Below, one piece after another: positions 44,382 to 56,469 of a DNA stretch of 64,000 nt. The DNA is from Toxonevra muliebris (lineage: Eukaryota > Arthropoda > Insecta > Diptera > Pallopteridae). The position numbers and the translations under genes were made by a program. Each line of letters starts with the position of its first letter. The first letter of the stretch is position 1. Below the pieces are notes generated by a model, which was not told the origin of the DNA, did not search any database, and saw only the letters and a list, made by a program, of their open reading frames with translations. Location of the stretch: contig OY829326.1 in NCBI GenBank assembly GCA_963691655.1, forward strand, positions 115,479,388-115,543,387, written 5' to 3'.

Positions 44382-46030
44382 GTCGAATTGGCGATGACGC
44401 CCATGTTTGTCAAGTGCTCACCACATGTGCTATGTCCGATGATAACCAATCTAAGTTCCTTCCTTCTCAATTTTAAACCAGATTCAAAGCTTTTTTTTTA
44501 GCAAAATCGGTCACATAATATTTCTATGAATCTATTCAGCGAAGAATGAATTAGGTAATTTCTACTTGTTTAGCGTGAATATATATATAATTGTTTTTCC
44601 TGTATATTACGGGTACAAAACATACGTTTCGGTCAAAATGTGCAATCCGGGGTCTTCGAGCTGGCAATCTATTTTTAACATCCATTTTCCTATCCCCAAA
44701 TTATCTGTCGTCGACTTTTTATTGCCCAAAACAAGTCAGGTTTTGAATAGTCCTTGCTTTCGGTCTGGGTCTTTTCAGTAATTTTGCGGAGTTATGAGAA
44801 ATTGGGAGAAAAGAGAAGTGGATAGTTCATACTCTCCTCAATAGGGAGTGGAACTCTTCAACACAAGAGCCAGGTTACCTGACACATCATAAGAACCGTG
44901 GAGAAGAACGGTTAAAATTCCATGATGGTTGTTGCAAGAATGTGAAGGTTCTTCTACTTGCATTTGGCAAAGCTTCAAGAAATGTATAAACTTTAATTAT
45001 TGACATCACGCATATCTCTCCTTCGAATAAAACTATGACAATTTGCAAGAAACATAATAAAAATCTTAGTAGAATACTTATATACCTTGTTAAGCAGATA
45101 ATTATTTCTACATTCTTCATCAGCAAGCAGTTTTATATGCTAATACCCCTATTAGCTACTAAAATTAAAAACTTAAATTAAACTTTAAACAACAACAATA
45201 AAAACAAAAATCTGTTTAATTGGACAAGAAAAATTAGCGTCTTCCTTATTTAATCAATCGAAAAATAAATGATAAAAGTCATTAATCAGTGACAACCCAA
45301 TCAGTGACAGATATACACACACTCTGCATGTCAAATACAAAGTCATCATTATGATGAATGACAAACACGTATGTAATTAAAAACAAAAAAAAAAAAATGA
45401 TTATTTTGATTAAGAGTACGAACACAATTAGGGCGACGACTATTGGCGACGGGAGAGTCGTTCACAAACTATGCGGTGGCGATATGCGATTGTTTTGGCA
45501 TTTTAAATTTATGTTCATAAAAATAATAACTTCGAAATTTGTCATTTTTTCTACTAAAAACTTTAGTAGAAAAATATTACTAAAAAATTTTGGCAATAAA
45601 ATGCATTCAATTAAGAAAAAATGAGAACGTCACCATCTCGTTGGAAGGAAATCGGAAAGATTTTATTTCAGCGATGCACTGTCACGATTTGTTTTGTTTT
45701 CTTTTTCCCATAAAGTTATGTGTATAAAACATGATTTAACGCGGTACAGTGTAAAGTCTTCATACAAACTGTGGACAAAAATAAAAGAAGCTATAGTAAA
45801 TTAACCAAAGTTTTTACAGTAGTTAAAGAAATTGCCCAAAAAGTGAGTTAAATCAGATCGCGGCAGCGCTTATCTCCCATAGTAACCAAAAATTCAAATG
45901 GACGTAACTCAGCCATTATATAGAATAAATCGGTAAAATTCCTATATGGATTTTTATACAAAGAACCACAAATGTACCAAAAAAGGGTTGAACCAGATGA
46001 TGGAAATTTTCAACATAATCTTTTCATACT
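44382..46030. other. gene-free AT-rich stretch
   Basis: Small open frames at 44566-44781, 45358-45624 and 45946-46164 show no domains or splice context. 45420-45490 is slightly richer (GGCGACGACTATTGGCGACG). A string GACAAAAATAAAAG near 45774 could be a Tc1-type solo end, without support. Confidence 0.35.
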
Positions 46031-46032
46031 TA

Positions 46033-47387
46033 CACTGGCGGTCACAAAAACCGCACCACCCACCAATTTCAAGAAAATCGTTTAAAATGAGACTTAAACC
46101 TGATTTTGTTTTAGTGAATGTAATGTGTCAAAGGAGAATGGGGAAAAAGTACATAGAACGATAGTTCCTTTCAATAATACTATTCAGTGAAAATAACTGT
46201 CTTTGTAATTCTCAACGTTTTTAAGAACTCCAACAAGGAATTTTTTATTCTTTGGCATGTTTTGAGCAACATTCCGTTTCATTATATGACAGAGGTGCAT
46301 TATCGGACATAAACCGCGCGAGATACCTGAACATTCCCGCCAGTAAATTCTAATATCATCGAAAACATTTTGATTCTGCAAACAAATAAGGATCAATAAA
46401 CTAACTTTTTTACTATTTCTAAAGTTATCAAAGATCAGGCATTAACAACTAACTAAACCTTGCCAATTTGGCGTGATAATATGCCGCAGAAATCGTCCGG
46501 AAAAATAATAGTCCGTAAAATAAGCGTAACACAATTGGTTTACAGCAATTGCTCCATAAAAATTTAGCCATATTTTTTGGCGTTCACAGCCCTTTTAATA
46601 TAGTATTAGGGACCCATCCAAACTATTTGACTTTGTGGGAATTTGACTATTTTCACTACACAGTTAACCTGCTCTATGTCTGAGCAACGAAAGTAAGATT
46701 AAATGCGCATAAAAAATTAAGTTTAATTTGTCCGATCATAAAACTTTTCTCGAGTCTGCCAGAGTTCAATTGCTGTAGTTTTTAGTCCATGCCAGGCGAT
46801 TTGTTTCAACCGATTTCGTCAACAACGACTTTTTGGCTGAACGCCTCCCATACAGACCAAACTTTTGTTTCTTTCTGCGTAAGTTTTCAACATTTATATA
46901 AACGTTGTAATAGCTCTTTAACGCAGTCTTTATTGTGACTACACTTTTGAACCGATAATTTATAGTTCTCTTTCAGGTTATGCTATTTTCTCTCGTATTT
47001 GTCTTCCATAATCTTCTTGATCCTTTTGTCTTTTCAAACGGGTACAAATTGCCTTTTTTCTAAGTCAGTCCAACCGCAGTCGAATGTAGGCATCAGATTT
47101 CTTCAGGTATTTAACTTAATGAAACTCCTTGATACCTAAGAACAAAAATTTCGACGTTTTGGTGGCGCAACAATTGTTTATACTTTCCAGTTGTTTTTAG
47201 CACTTTTCAAAAATTCTTCTTTTCGCCAAACAAGCGCAATAAAAATGGTACATTCCGCTTCAACACATTCTTAAAACATAAACAATGGAATCTCCTTTAC
47301 AAAGGAAGGGTAATTTGGGCAAAGTTAGGAAATATTACCGAAATTGCAGCAGTATTGCAAGTGGTGCGGTTTTTGTGACCTCCGGTG
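46033..47387 (-). mobile_element. Tc1-like element, 1355 bp, decayed
   Basis: TA flanks both sides (46031-46032 and 47388-47389). The left TIR is CACTGGCGGTCACAAAAACC, continuing GCACCAC. The right read inward is CACCGGAGGTCACAAAAACC, continuing GCACCAC. On the minus strand a broken Tc1 transposase is readable: NRLAWTKNYSNWTLAD near 46780, then SDKLNLIFYAHLI near 46725 in place of the usual catalytic DES.FNLF block, and CERQKIWLNFYGAIAV near 46580. Here too a TTTTTCCGGACGATT junction appears near 46497, as in the copies at 26880 and 27567. It is in the same TIR family as the 26099 element but divergent. Confidence 0.8.
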
Positions 47388-47389
47388 TA

Positions 47390-50033
47390 TATGCTGGAAA
47401 TCCATCTAACCAGTAGAAAGTATTACTTTCCGGTAATGATGCTTCTTCAAAATTCAATTTTCTAGGGTACCTAATCTTTTTTGATTTTTAAAAGCATAAG
47501 TTACTTAATACATTCGCGCACATAAAAAAAAATTAAGACAGGAAAATAAAGGTATTTTAGTAAAATTATTTTATTTTCTTATTGTTTTTTTGACCAGGGT
47601 CTAAAAATTAAAAAAAAAAATATCTGAAGATAGCCAGCCTTCCATAGTTTCTAAAAAAAATCAACCACTTATACCATCGTGTTACACATAAATGAAATAA
47701 AGCACATTCAATCACAAAAACAAATTATATCTATTCCATACAAAGGAAGTACCTAAAATAAAGTGCTACCAGATTAGATTCTATAAAAATAGACATTTCT
47801 TTTTTCTTCCGATTTTTTTAGTATGTGTATTCATTTTCTATTTGCACTAAATCGTTTTTTTTTTTTAATTAGAAACTTTAATTTTTTGTGCATTTTCGTT
47901 CGCTACACGATGCGTCGCTGTCGCTCTAATTGTGTTTGAGCTCTAAAGTGGCATATTGTGGTGGCTGTGTGGTGACTAATAATACATAATTCACCAAATG
48001 ATATGTTTTTGCAAAAAAAAAAAACAAAAAAAAAATATATAATTAAAAAGAAAAAAATGTATAAAAAATAAAAGAAAAAAAAATATTTATAGCAATATTT
48101 TACCAAGTAGAAAAAAAAGATCAATAAACTTTTTTTTTCGGTTTTATGAAAGCGTCAAATTTAAATAATTAACAGCTTCCGTCTCCGACGTACGTCAGTA
48201 TGAGTGTGCGTGTGTGTGAGTGCGAGAAGGCGTGGGATACCAGTCAATATCATATCGTATAATGCCAATTGGAAGTTGAAATTGTGAATGTGTTTTAGGG
48301 TCAACATTTGCTTGAGGACACGACACGATAAACAGCAACAACAACAACAAAAGCAACGACAATAATATTACTAATAATAACTACAGCAAAAAGAAATGAT
48401 TATTAGCTTAAAGCACTTTTATATGAGATTGTTCAATCTAACACTCGAAAGAAAGAAAAAGTTATTAAAAGCACCAGGCAACACCACCAAACACCAACAA
48501 CTCTAACTATGTATGCTTAGGTTTACAAGCTCAGTCAAGTCAAGGTAAAAACAAAAAATACGCTGCAGGTTTTTGGTTAAATAAATAGAACATTTATCAG
48601 TCAATATCATGCCATTGCTTCTACCACAATTTCTTCTTGTTCCTCTCTGTGTGTCGGTAGAAACGTGAAAGAAACATCTTTCGCATGACCGCAGAGTTCA
48701 CCGGACATATTACTCAAAAATATATATATAAAAAAAAAATATACTATATATGAATACAAAAAAATGATCATATGATCACAAGCGTCTTCGATGCGTCGCA
48801 TTGCGTCGTGCGCCTGCCAAGATCATTGCCGGATTAAAAACAAGTCAAGTACATAAAATATTTATCAAATGTTTAATATCAGCAAATAAACGAACGAATC
48901 GAGCTGAGGAGCTGAGCTGAGCTAGCACAAGGTGGTGGCGGTGGTGGTGGTTTTGTTTAACTTTATTGGTTGGACGCTCGCATGTCCGCTCGCTCACTCG
49001 GACGATTAGTCTCACAGCAGAATAAAAACAAAAAGACCAAAAACAAAAAAAAAAAAGCATTAAAAAAAGAAGAAGAAGAAGCAAAAGACACTCTGGACAC
49101 AGGAATCAATAAAATATGAATGCCCGATAGCGCAAATGATTGGTCAATATGCAATAATATTCTTTATGCGATCGCGTTCTCTGATCGTTCGTTCGATTTG
49201 TTGTTGTTGTTGTTATTGTAGAACATTGTAATCGACGCATGTTAGCGCTTATTATTGGACACCATCACCAGCCAGCAAACATTGCCAAACATCGCCATCA
49301 TCATCACCACCACCACCACCATTACAACGACCAAGCAAGTCACCAACGACATAATACAATAAAAGCGAAGCGAAAGCGAAGACACTTGGCTAAAAGCAGG
49401 AAATAACGTCACACAGACGCACACACACACAGTCAAACAAAGCTAAAAACATCTGCTTAAGTTTTATAAGTTTTTTTTTTTAGTTAGTTAAGTTGAGTTA
49501 AGTTTTTGGCCAAATATGGCTCAGATGTTCAGATTACCTTGAGGGGTTGCAATAAATGTGTATTATTATTAAAAATACCGGAACGGTGTGCAAATGAGAT
49601 GAGTAATAATGTAATTTTTTTTTATATATAAATAAGTACACGAATGCATATGTAGGTACTTATTTATGTTCAATTTTACAAGCTAGAATTCGGGAAATAA
49701 TATTAAGTGGAAATTTAAAACAGACACACAAAAAAGGCGCTGAACTTTCTCATAAATGAAAGGAAGTATTGAAGTGATAGTGAGTTCATTGATGGATGGT
49801 TTCCGCAAAATTTTCTCAATAAAAAGACAAGGAAAGTCTTTATTTTAAGCTTTTCCTAAAATTTTATAGCGTCACTGACAATTTTTAGCTTTTAAACATT
49901 TTGGCTTTAAATTGCCTACATACGCAACACGTTCGTAGGATCATATCAAAACGAATGATGTTAGAAACAATTCTTATAAAGCTAATCGAATGCGGAAACT
50001 TTCTTCTATTTCTTTATATTAATTGCCAGTGGA
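47390..50033. other. gene-free block, microsatellite-rich in its middle
   Basis: 47390-48180 is AT-rich with long A/T runs. 48180-49450 is unique-looking, with GTGTGCGTGTGTGTGAG, CAACAACAACAACAA, GGTGGTGGCGGTGGTGG, a GTT run near 49199-49215 and a CAC run at 49294-49320. Open frames here are repeat-driven. 49450-50033 is AT-rich and featureless. Confidence 0.4.
49294..49320. repeat. CAC/CAT trinucleotide run
   Basis: CATCATCATCACC followed by about six CAC units. Confidence 0.75.
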
Positions 50034-50830
50034 TGAAAAAAAGTCAAAATAAAATCTATTGAACAGTTTTTAAATATTTTTTACTTCCATCGGTTTAATT
50101 TCTAAAAAGTCAAATATAAAAAAAAAACTTGAAATCTTAGTTACACTATGCGACCAGATCCGATTTGTTTTCTTTGACATGAGGTTTGACTTTGGATACA
50201 AAAAGAGAAGGAGATGCTGAGCAATTCTGCATTTATAGTTTTTCTAGGTCAGTAACTGTTTTTGATTTACGGTTTCGGGTTTAGGGCTCATTTGGAAGGG
50301 CATGATTCAACCTATAATTTCTGGATTTCGAAATTTGTAGCACGCCAGTGTACAGCTCTCCAAAAATTCAATTTTAGGGTTTTCCCATTTTTTCTAAAAC
50401 GTGGCGTGATGGGAAATTTTAGAACTCAGATTCGTGTTCAGTATAAACAAATTCATTCACAAACACTAGGAACCATTTTATTCGCAAAGCCCATGTAGGG
50501 CAGTAATAGTGGATCAGCTCCAAAGTTCTAGGAAACAATCTTAAAATGTAATTAATTCTTTTACCCATTATTGCTCAGAGCACCCCGACTCGGAAGACCT
50601 CTTTCAATGCAGTAACTGCACGAATTTCGGAAATGTAAGCCAACCTCATCCGGATTCCTTATCATGACCCGAATTCCCACTGATAATCATTTGAAAAAAA
50701 ATGAGCCTCTAACTATTTTTAGTATTTTTGCTAATTGTTTTGAGGTCGGGCTCATCATCAGTAATGGCAAGTCAATGTAAATTTTCTTCGAATGAAAACC
50801 CCCCCGAAAAAAATTCTGGCTACGGCCCTG
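50034..50830. repeat. dispersed repeat, copy B (797 bp)
   Basis: Direct counterpart of 16114-17085 with the same order of blocks and the same TTCTGGCTACGGCCCTG end. It lacks an AT-rich ~170-bp stretch of copy A but has an extra segment around 50480-50540. The 78-codon frame at 50262-50498 lies in it and is not conserved as a frame in copy A. Confidence 0.75.
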
Positions 50831-51339
50831 ATGAAAACCTTACTTTATGCTGTCTGATCAGTGCTAAACCGTCATTAGAGGGTAAAATAAGTTAGGTCCA
50901 AAATTCTGACTAGAACGAAATTGCGAAAACTAATTTCTGCATGAGAAACTAATCTTTACTCTAAAATCCATTGAAGAAAAATTATAGAATTTATTCAAAA
51001 TAATTAAGAAGAATTTTCGAAAATGTACAAAATTTGAACCAATTAAATAAAAAATTTGACTTTCATGGACTAAAACTCAATACTTAGCCACATAGGACCA
51101 GCAAAATTATTCATATTCTTAGTTTAGAAGAATTTCCAATAAATGGAAACTATTTTTTTCCTGATCCGCAGAATCGCGTTTTGTCCAGTTGGCTTGTTCT
51201 ACTCGAAACATAGTGCGCCGCTTTGTTTTTACTTGCTACCGGCCGTAATTTATAAGCTAAGCCGTACTCGCTGTACAAATGAACGACAAGCTACATAATG
51301 ATTAACATTAAACAGATACATTTAAGGATTGTTTAAAAT
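50831..51339. other. gene-free stretch
   Basis: AT-rich to 51160, then a less AT-rich segment (51170-51340, GTGCGCCGCTTTG, ACCGGCCG). No gene recognised. Confidence 0.35.
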
Positions 51340-51615
51340 ATTTATGTCAGCCGCCGAAACAAAAGAAAATATTGGCTACCAGCCAACGTCTAAAAATCGC
51401 CAAGCCGCCGATAAATAAAAATAGACGACGCTGGTCTTTTGAGGCAACATGTTGGACTATAGCAGAGCAGAAATATAATGTGATGGAAAAAATGGCGTCG
51501 AAATTCCAACGGCACAACTACCCATTCAGAAGGCACTCACGACACAATTCTCAAGGCACAACAACTGTACCTTCTGAATGCACCCATTGGGGCGTTTTTC
51601 TATAGAAATTACTAA
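51340..51615 (+). pseudogene. coding-like remnant of unknown family
   Basis: An ATG at 51340 opens a short frame (MSAAETKENIGYQPTSKNRQ, stop after AADK). Overlapping, the frame at 51372-51605 contains NRRRWSFEATCWTIAEQKYN, and W(S/T).EAT is a motif of Myb/SANT-like DNA-binding domains of some transposons. In the third frame the last 44 codons, ending at TAA 51613-51615, read NGTTTHSEGTHDTILKAQQL, then YLLNAPIGAFFYRNY, with G/C-rich third positions. It ends just before the foldback's TAA. It could be a frameshifted coding fragment cut by that insertion. Family unknown. Confidence 0.3.
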
Positions 51616-51618
51616 TAA

Positions 51619-53104
51619 CACTATGCGACAAAAATTTGGGTGACAAAAATCAATGAAACGAGACTAGAAAATTCGGTAAGTATACGATGTCAGTAGTTGA
51701 TCCTGAAAAGGATTTTGAAAAGTAAGCTCCAGTTTAGAATTAATTGATGCTTGAAGTTGAACCTTTTGGTGCTTCGATATTTCCTTGAAATTCGATTTGT
51801 TTTGCGATTTCGATCCTTAAAGTCACTTAATACTCTCCAATCATCTTGACATTTTGCACACTTATTTTCAAAATAAATCAGTTTAAGAATCTTTAACCTG
51901 ATTTTGATAATTCAAAATGGCGGATCAATATGGCGACCACATGCAAATTTAAGGTTAAATTTTTAAATCAATTTTTAAAATACTAACTATTAGTCGATTA
52001 CCATAAAATTTCGCACACTGATAACACATTAACTGAAATATTGATATATTGACCCATTAGTGGCCACATTTTTATTAAACTTAAATTTTCTGAATTTTCG
52101 ATTTAAATCTTACTTTCTATCTGTTACAATGAAATTTCATGCACCGATGGCTTATGGACTATAACATAATAACGTACTAATATATTAACCCTTTGGCGCT
52201 CACAATTTTTTGTAGTCTTAAGTTTCTGGTTTAATTTTTATAATCAGCTTATGAGTAACTTCCCATCGATAAGCTTTCTTGAATTTATAATGTGTGGGTG
52301 TTGCACCATATAGTAAAAAATGAAACAATATGCCTTAAATTGAATGAAACAATGTACCTTAAAATAATAAAATTTGCGAATCAAAGTAGTAAATATTTAT
52401 TTAATTCAGTTATTTTTATAAATAGTTTCGGAATAACAAAGTAATTAAACTTTGCAAATCTCTTTCGCTTGAAATTGTGTATGTGGTGTCAGCGCCAATG
52501 GGTTAATAAATTAGTTCGTTATTAAGTAACAGTCCATAAGCCATCGGTGCATGAAATTTCATTGTAATTGGCAGATAGAAAGTAACGCAAACAGTGATTG
52601 TAAGATTTAAATCGAAAATTCAGAAAATTTAAGTTTAATAAAAATGTGAGCGCTAATGGGTCAATATATCAATATGTTGTTATATTTCAGTTAATGTGTT
52701 ATCAGTGTGCGAAATGTTATGGTAATTGACTAATAGTTAGTATTTTAAAAATATAATTAAAAATTTAACCTTAAATTTGCATGTGGTCGCCATATTGATC
52801 CGCTTTTTTGAATTGCCCAATTTTGGTTAAAGATTCTTAAACTGCTTTGTTTTGAAAATAAGTGTGCAAAATTTCAAGATGATTGGAGAGTATTAAGTGA
52901 CTTTAAGGATCGAAATCGCAAAACAAATCGAATTTCAAGGAAATAACGAAGCACCAAATGGTTCAACTTCAAGCATCAATTAATTCTAAACCAGAGTTAA
53001 CTTTCCAAAATCCTTTTCAGGATCAACTACTGACATCGTATACTTACCGAATTTTCTAGTCTCTTTTCATTGATTTTTGTCACCCAAGTTTTTGTCGCAT
53101 AGTG
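51619..53104. mobile_element. 1486-bp foldback element, TAA duplication
   Basis: The two arms (51619-52184 and 52507-53104) are long inverted copies. Left end CACTATGCGACAAAAATTTG, right end read inward CACTATGCGACAAAAACTTG. TAA flanks both sides (51616-51618 and 53105-53107). Shared blocks include GATCCTGAAAAGGATTTT, GATCCTTAAAGTCACTTAAT, CACACTGATAACACATTAAC and CGATGGCTTATGGACT. The arms match right up to the TTAA sites of a nested MITE, so the original element was an almost loop-free palindrome. The CACTA start and 3-bp duplication suggest CACTA/CMC affinity (inference). No gene. Confidence 0.85.
52189..52502. mobile_element. 314-bp TTAA MITE at the centre of the foldback
   Basis: TTAA flanks both sides (52185-52188 and 52503-52506). 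The left end is CCCTTTGGCGCTCACA; the right read inward is CCCATTGGCGCTGACACC. It is piggyBac-like in target and termini. It sits exactly where the two arms of the surrounding element meet. Confidence 0.85.
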
Positions 53105-53107
53105 TAA

Positions 53108-54783
53108 TGCAAATTATATAAATTGCAATGATTTTTTTCAGGCACACATCACATTCTTCACATATTTACAATTTTTTAAAATATCAACATTTACATACAA
53201 AGAACAACAAATCACTGGAGTTGACATAAATCTGTCATGTCAAAGCCGGTCTGATTTAAGTTATACATTTTTTATTTTTGTATTTTTAAGAAAGACTAGT
53301 GTAACCTTATCAGCAAAGACGGAAACAAAAAAAAAGCATTTATACAAATTCAAAGAATGAAAAAACTGTCAATGAGCAACTTCTGATTAAAAACAATCAT
53401 TGAAACTGTTGAAATGGCAATCAACATAATCATGAAGAATTTAATATTATATTCAGAAATATTTTCTTTTAGAACTTTTTTTTCTATTCATTGCAATGTG
53501 GTTATAAAGTTACAAAAGATTCAGAACTGTTTTTTTTTTTAAGAATAACTTAAAACATATAAAATTTTTTGAACAGAAATCAGTAATTTAGAATCCAAAA
53601 AATCCTTTGAATCAAAAGCTCAACTTTTTTAACTTTTATTTCTAGACCCCCTCCTTTAAAAGTTCTAGAGAAACAATTCAGTTTAAATACTGTTAACTAT
53701 CTTGGCTCTTTTGACTCCATTCCATATGCCAAACCTTATCTGTTCTCAATATTTTTTTTTTATTGCTATTGTTGTTGTGCCTTAAGCAACGACTTATAAT
53801 TACAGCATATCAAAATAGCAAATGTCAATTTTGTTTAAAATGCGCAAATTATTTGCATTTTTTATTTGTTTGTTGCTACTATTAATATTGTTGTTGTTAT
53901 TGTTGCTGCGGTTATTCTGATGTAGAATTTATTTTATGTCTCTTTGTTAATCTGCGCGCGCGGCTTGTTTGCCTTGATTTTAGTTTTGTTGTTTTGTTTT
54001 TTTTGTTTCATAGTTTTTGACATCCACATTTGACATTTTTGTGCGGCTGCCTTTGCATAACAAATTTGTTAGTGTGAATGGTAGTTATATAAGTAGTAAG
54101 TGTTTGTTTGATTCCGCCTAAGCACAAATTGTAATTGTCAATCAAATAATTTAAGTGTCATGAAATGGCAATGTTTATTATCTTGAGTGGTAATTTGGAA
54201 TATGAATATAAGTGTTTGCAGTATCAGCAATTAAAGCTCTCCCCGGATATTAAGATCTTTTTTGTGCTTACATTTTGATGTCACATAGGAGGAAAACGCA
54301 CTGAGGCGTAAAATTAGTGCAAAGATATTGTTTTTTCAAAAAAAATAAACATATGTTTTCAAAAATAACAAACAATTAGAAAAAATATAATTAGGTTTCA
54401 TTGGAAAATGCAAAAGTGCAGTATCTTTTTCATTTGAAAAACTTTGATATTGGAAAAGTAAATGATTACCAATTTACTGAAGCAAAGAGGGTGTTCTGTT
54501 GTAGTCTAATTGAAAATTGTTGGTGCGTTTTTAAGGAAAATGGTATAATAAAATGATAATAAAATGCTTCTAAAAACCTAAATGTGTTTTAAGAGAGGAT
54601 ACGGCAATTTCAAAGAAAAGATGGTCAACTAAACTGAGAGAATGTCTTTGATTGGCGAATTATTTATATTTTTTTAATTTATTTGCCATTAGACCCGGTG
54701 AATTAAACTTGCAGGTTAGGGGAAAGTGATCAGAAAAACTGAGCATTCAGGGGAGCCAAAAAATTGATATATTATGATGTCCC
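53108..54783. other. gene-free stretch with some GTT-rich DNA
   Basis: 53108-53740 AT-rich. 53750-54150 unique-looking with GTTGTTGTTATTGTTGCTG and TGCGCGCGCGGC. 54150-54783 AT-rich. No supported gene. Confidence 0.35.
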
Positions 54784-54785
54784 TA

Positions 54786-56465
54786 CACCCAGAACAATAC
54801 CCATATCTAAAGCAAAGAAAAAGTTTCCTCAATTTGAATCCACGAAAATTTCTCTCGTTTATGTAAATTTTCCTCAAAATGAAGAAAAATGTGCTCCTTT
54901 CATGCAACCATGGTGTTCAATTTGAAGTAAGTTATTTCTTCATTTTTGGAAATTTAGTTGCGGTGCTGCCCACCAATTGCGAAAAAATCCAAATTTTAAT
55001 GAAATTGATAAAACTAAAATTAAAGGAAAGTAAGATAAAAAAGTACGTAAAATACAAGAAAATATGGGTGTGGTAAATGGGCATTTACATATATAATTTT
55101 TTTCTAAAACTTAGTTCTTACAACGCGTCGCTGCATAAAATTTTAACATAATAGCTTTTACGAATTTCTTTGTCTATTGTTAACACAAATATGCATGGAA
55201 CAATGGACGTTTCCATAAACCTGTTTCTTCCACAATTTAGTAGCATCAGCAAATAAAAATTCAAGCACCATTTGGCTACGAAACAAAAGTATCAAAATAC
55301 CATAAAGGGACTAATTAACTTATTTAGAATAAAATAAGGAGGCATCATTAAACTTACATACTATTTTTGCATAAAAAATGAAAATGTAAGAAGAGACGAA
55401 TATACCAAAAATGTTCTCCAGACAAAATTTTGGTGCATACAAAAAACTAGCTTTACTCTTTTGGCCTTAGCAGACAATCGCGTAACAGTGTGGCTAACTT
55501 TTGTTTTTCAAAATCCGCTAAAATTAAGAATAAAACGAGTATTTTCTTTAAAAAAAATGTTAAATTTTTTTCCTTATAAAAGAGCGAGAAAACTCGATAC
55601 ATTTAAACCTTTTCACTAACATAGGCACATATCTGATATTTCTAGTCAATGAAAATTTCTTCGATTTTTCGAAGATATTTTAAATTGAAAAAAACGCGCT
55701 GAGCGCTAAATCACTTTTTTTCTGCGATTTAATTTTCAAAAAGCACTAAAAGCGCTGAGTTGGCCACACTGCCGCGTACGCTTTGCTTTTCTTTTGAATT
55801 TTTTAGTCGGCGTCTCTATTTCAAGCGAAGCGGTTGTGTTTGTGGCTGTTGATATAATTTGTGAAAAAAATTTATATAAATTGTGAAAAAAAAACTAAAT
55901 ATATTCGAAAGAAATAAACTTCAATTTATATTTCTTTGATGGCCATAAGGAACTTTTGATCATTTCAAGGCGACGATGCCCGTAGTGTTTATGAAAATAC
56001 GTATGAATGTAAACCTTAATACTTATTAAAAATAAAATAATAAATGAATACAAGTAAAAAAAATATGATTTCTATGCCTTTTAATTAAAACAACATTGTA
56101 GAAAATATTCCATAAATTGAGGATTTTTTTCTAAAACGGTTGTAAATTTACTTAAATTTATGGAAAATTATTCCTCAAACTGGGGAAAATTTTACATAAA
56201 TTATATAAAATTTCTCATATTGAAATAAAATATTATTTATTTGAAAAACACAATTACTACAAATTGAAGACATATTTCTTTAATTTATGGAAACTTCCTT
56301 CTTTCAAAGAAATTTTTCTCTAAAATAAAGAAAAAATATTTCCTCAATTCAAAGAAATTTTGTATATCTAAATGAGGAAACCGTTTCTATGACGCCAACT
56401 CATTCCCATTTTTCCTCAATTTGATAATCGTTTTTCTTCAAACGTGGTAAGTATTTCTCTGGGTG
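54786..56465. mobile_element. TIR element starting CACCCAGA, 1680 bp
   Basis: The left end after TA (54784-54785) is CACCCAGAACAATACCC. The right end, read inward after TA (56466-56467), is CACCCAGAGAAATACTT. Repeats of TTTCCTCAATTTGA and AAATTTTCCTCAAA-type strings crowd both ends (54826-54880 and 56080-56430). The middle (55090-56040) is plain AT-rich and could hold another insertion. The TA duplication points to Tc1/mariner-type insertion; no transposase is seen. Confidence 0.5.
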
Positions 56466-56469
56466 TATA

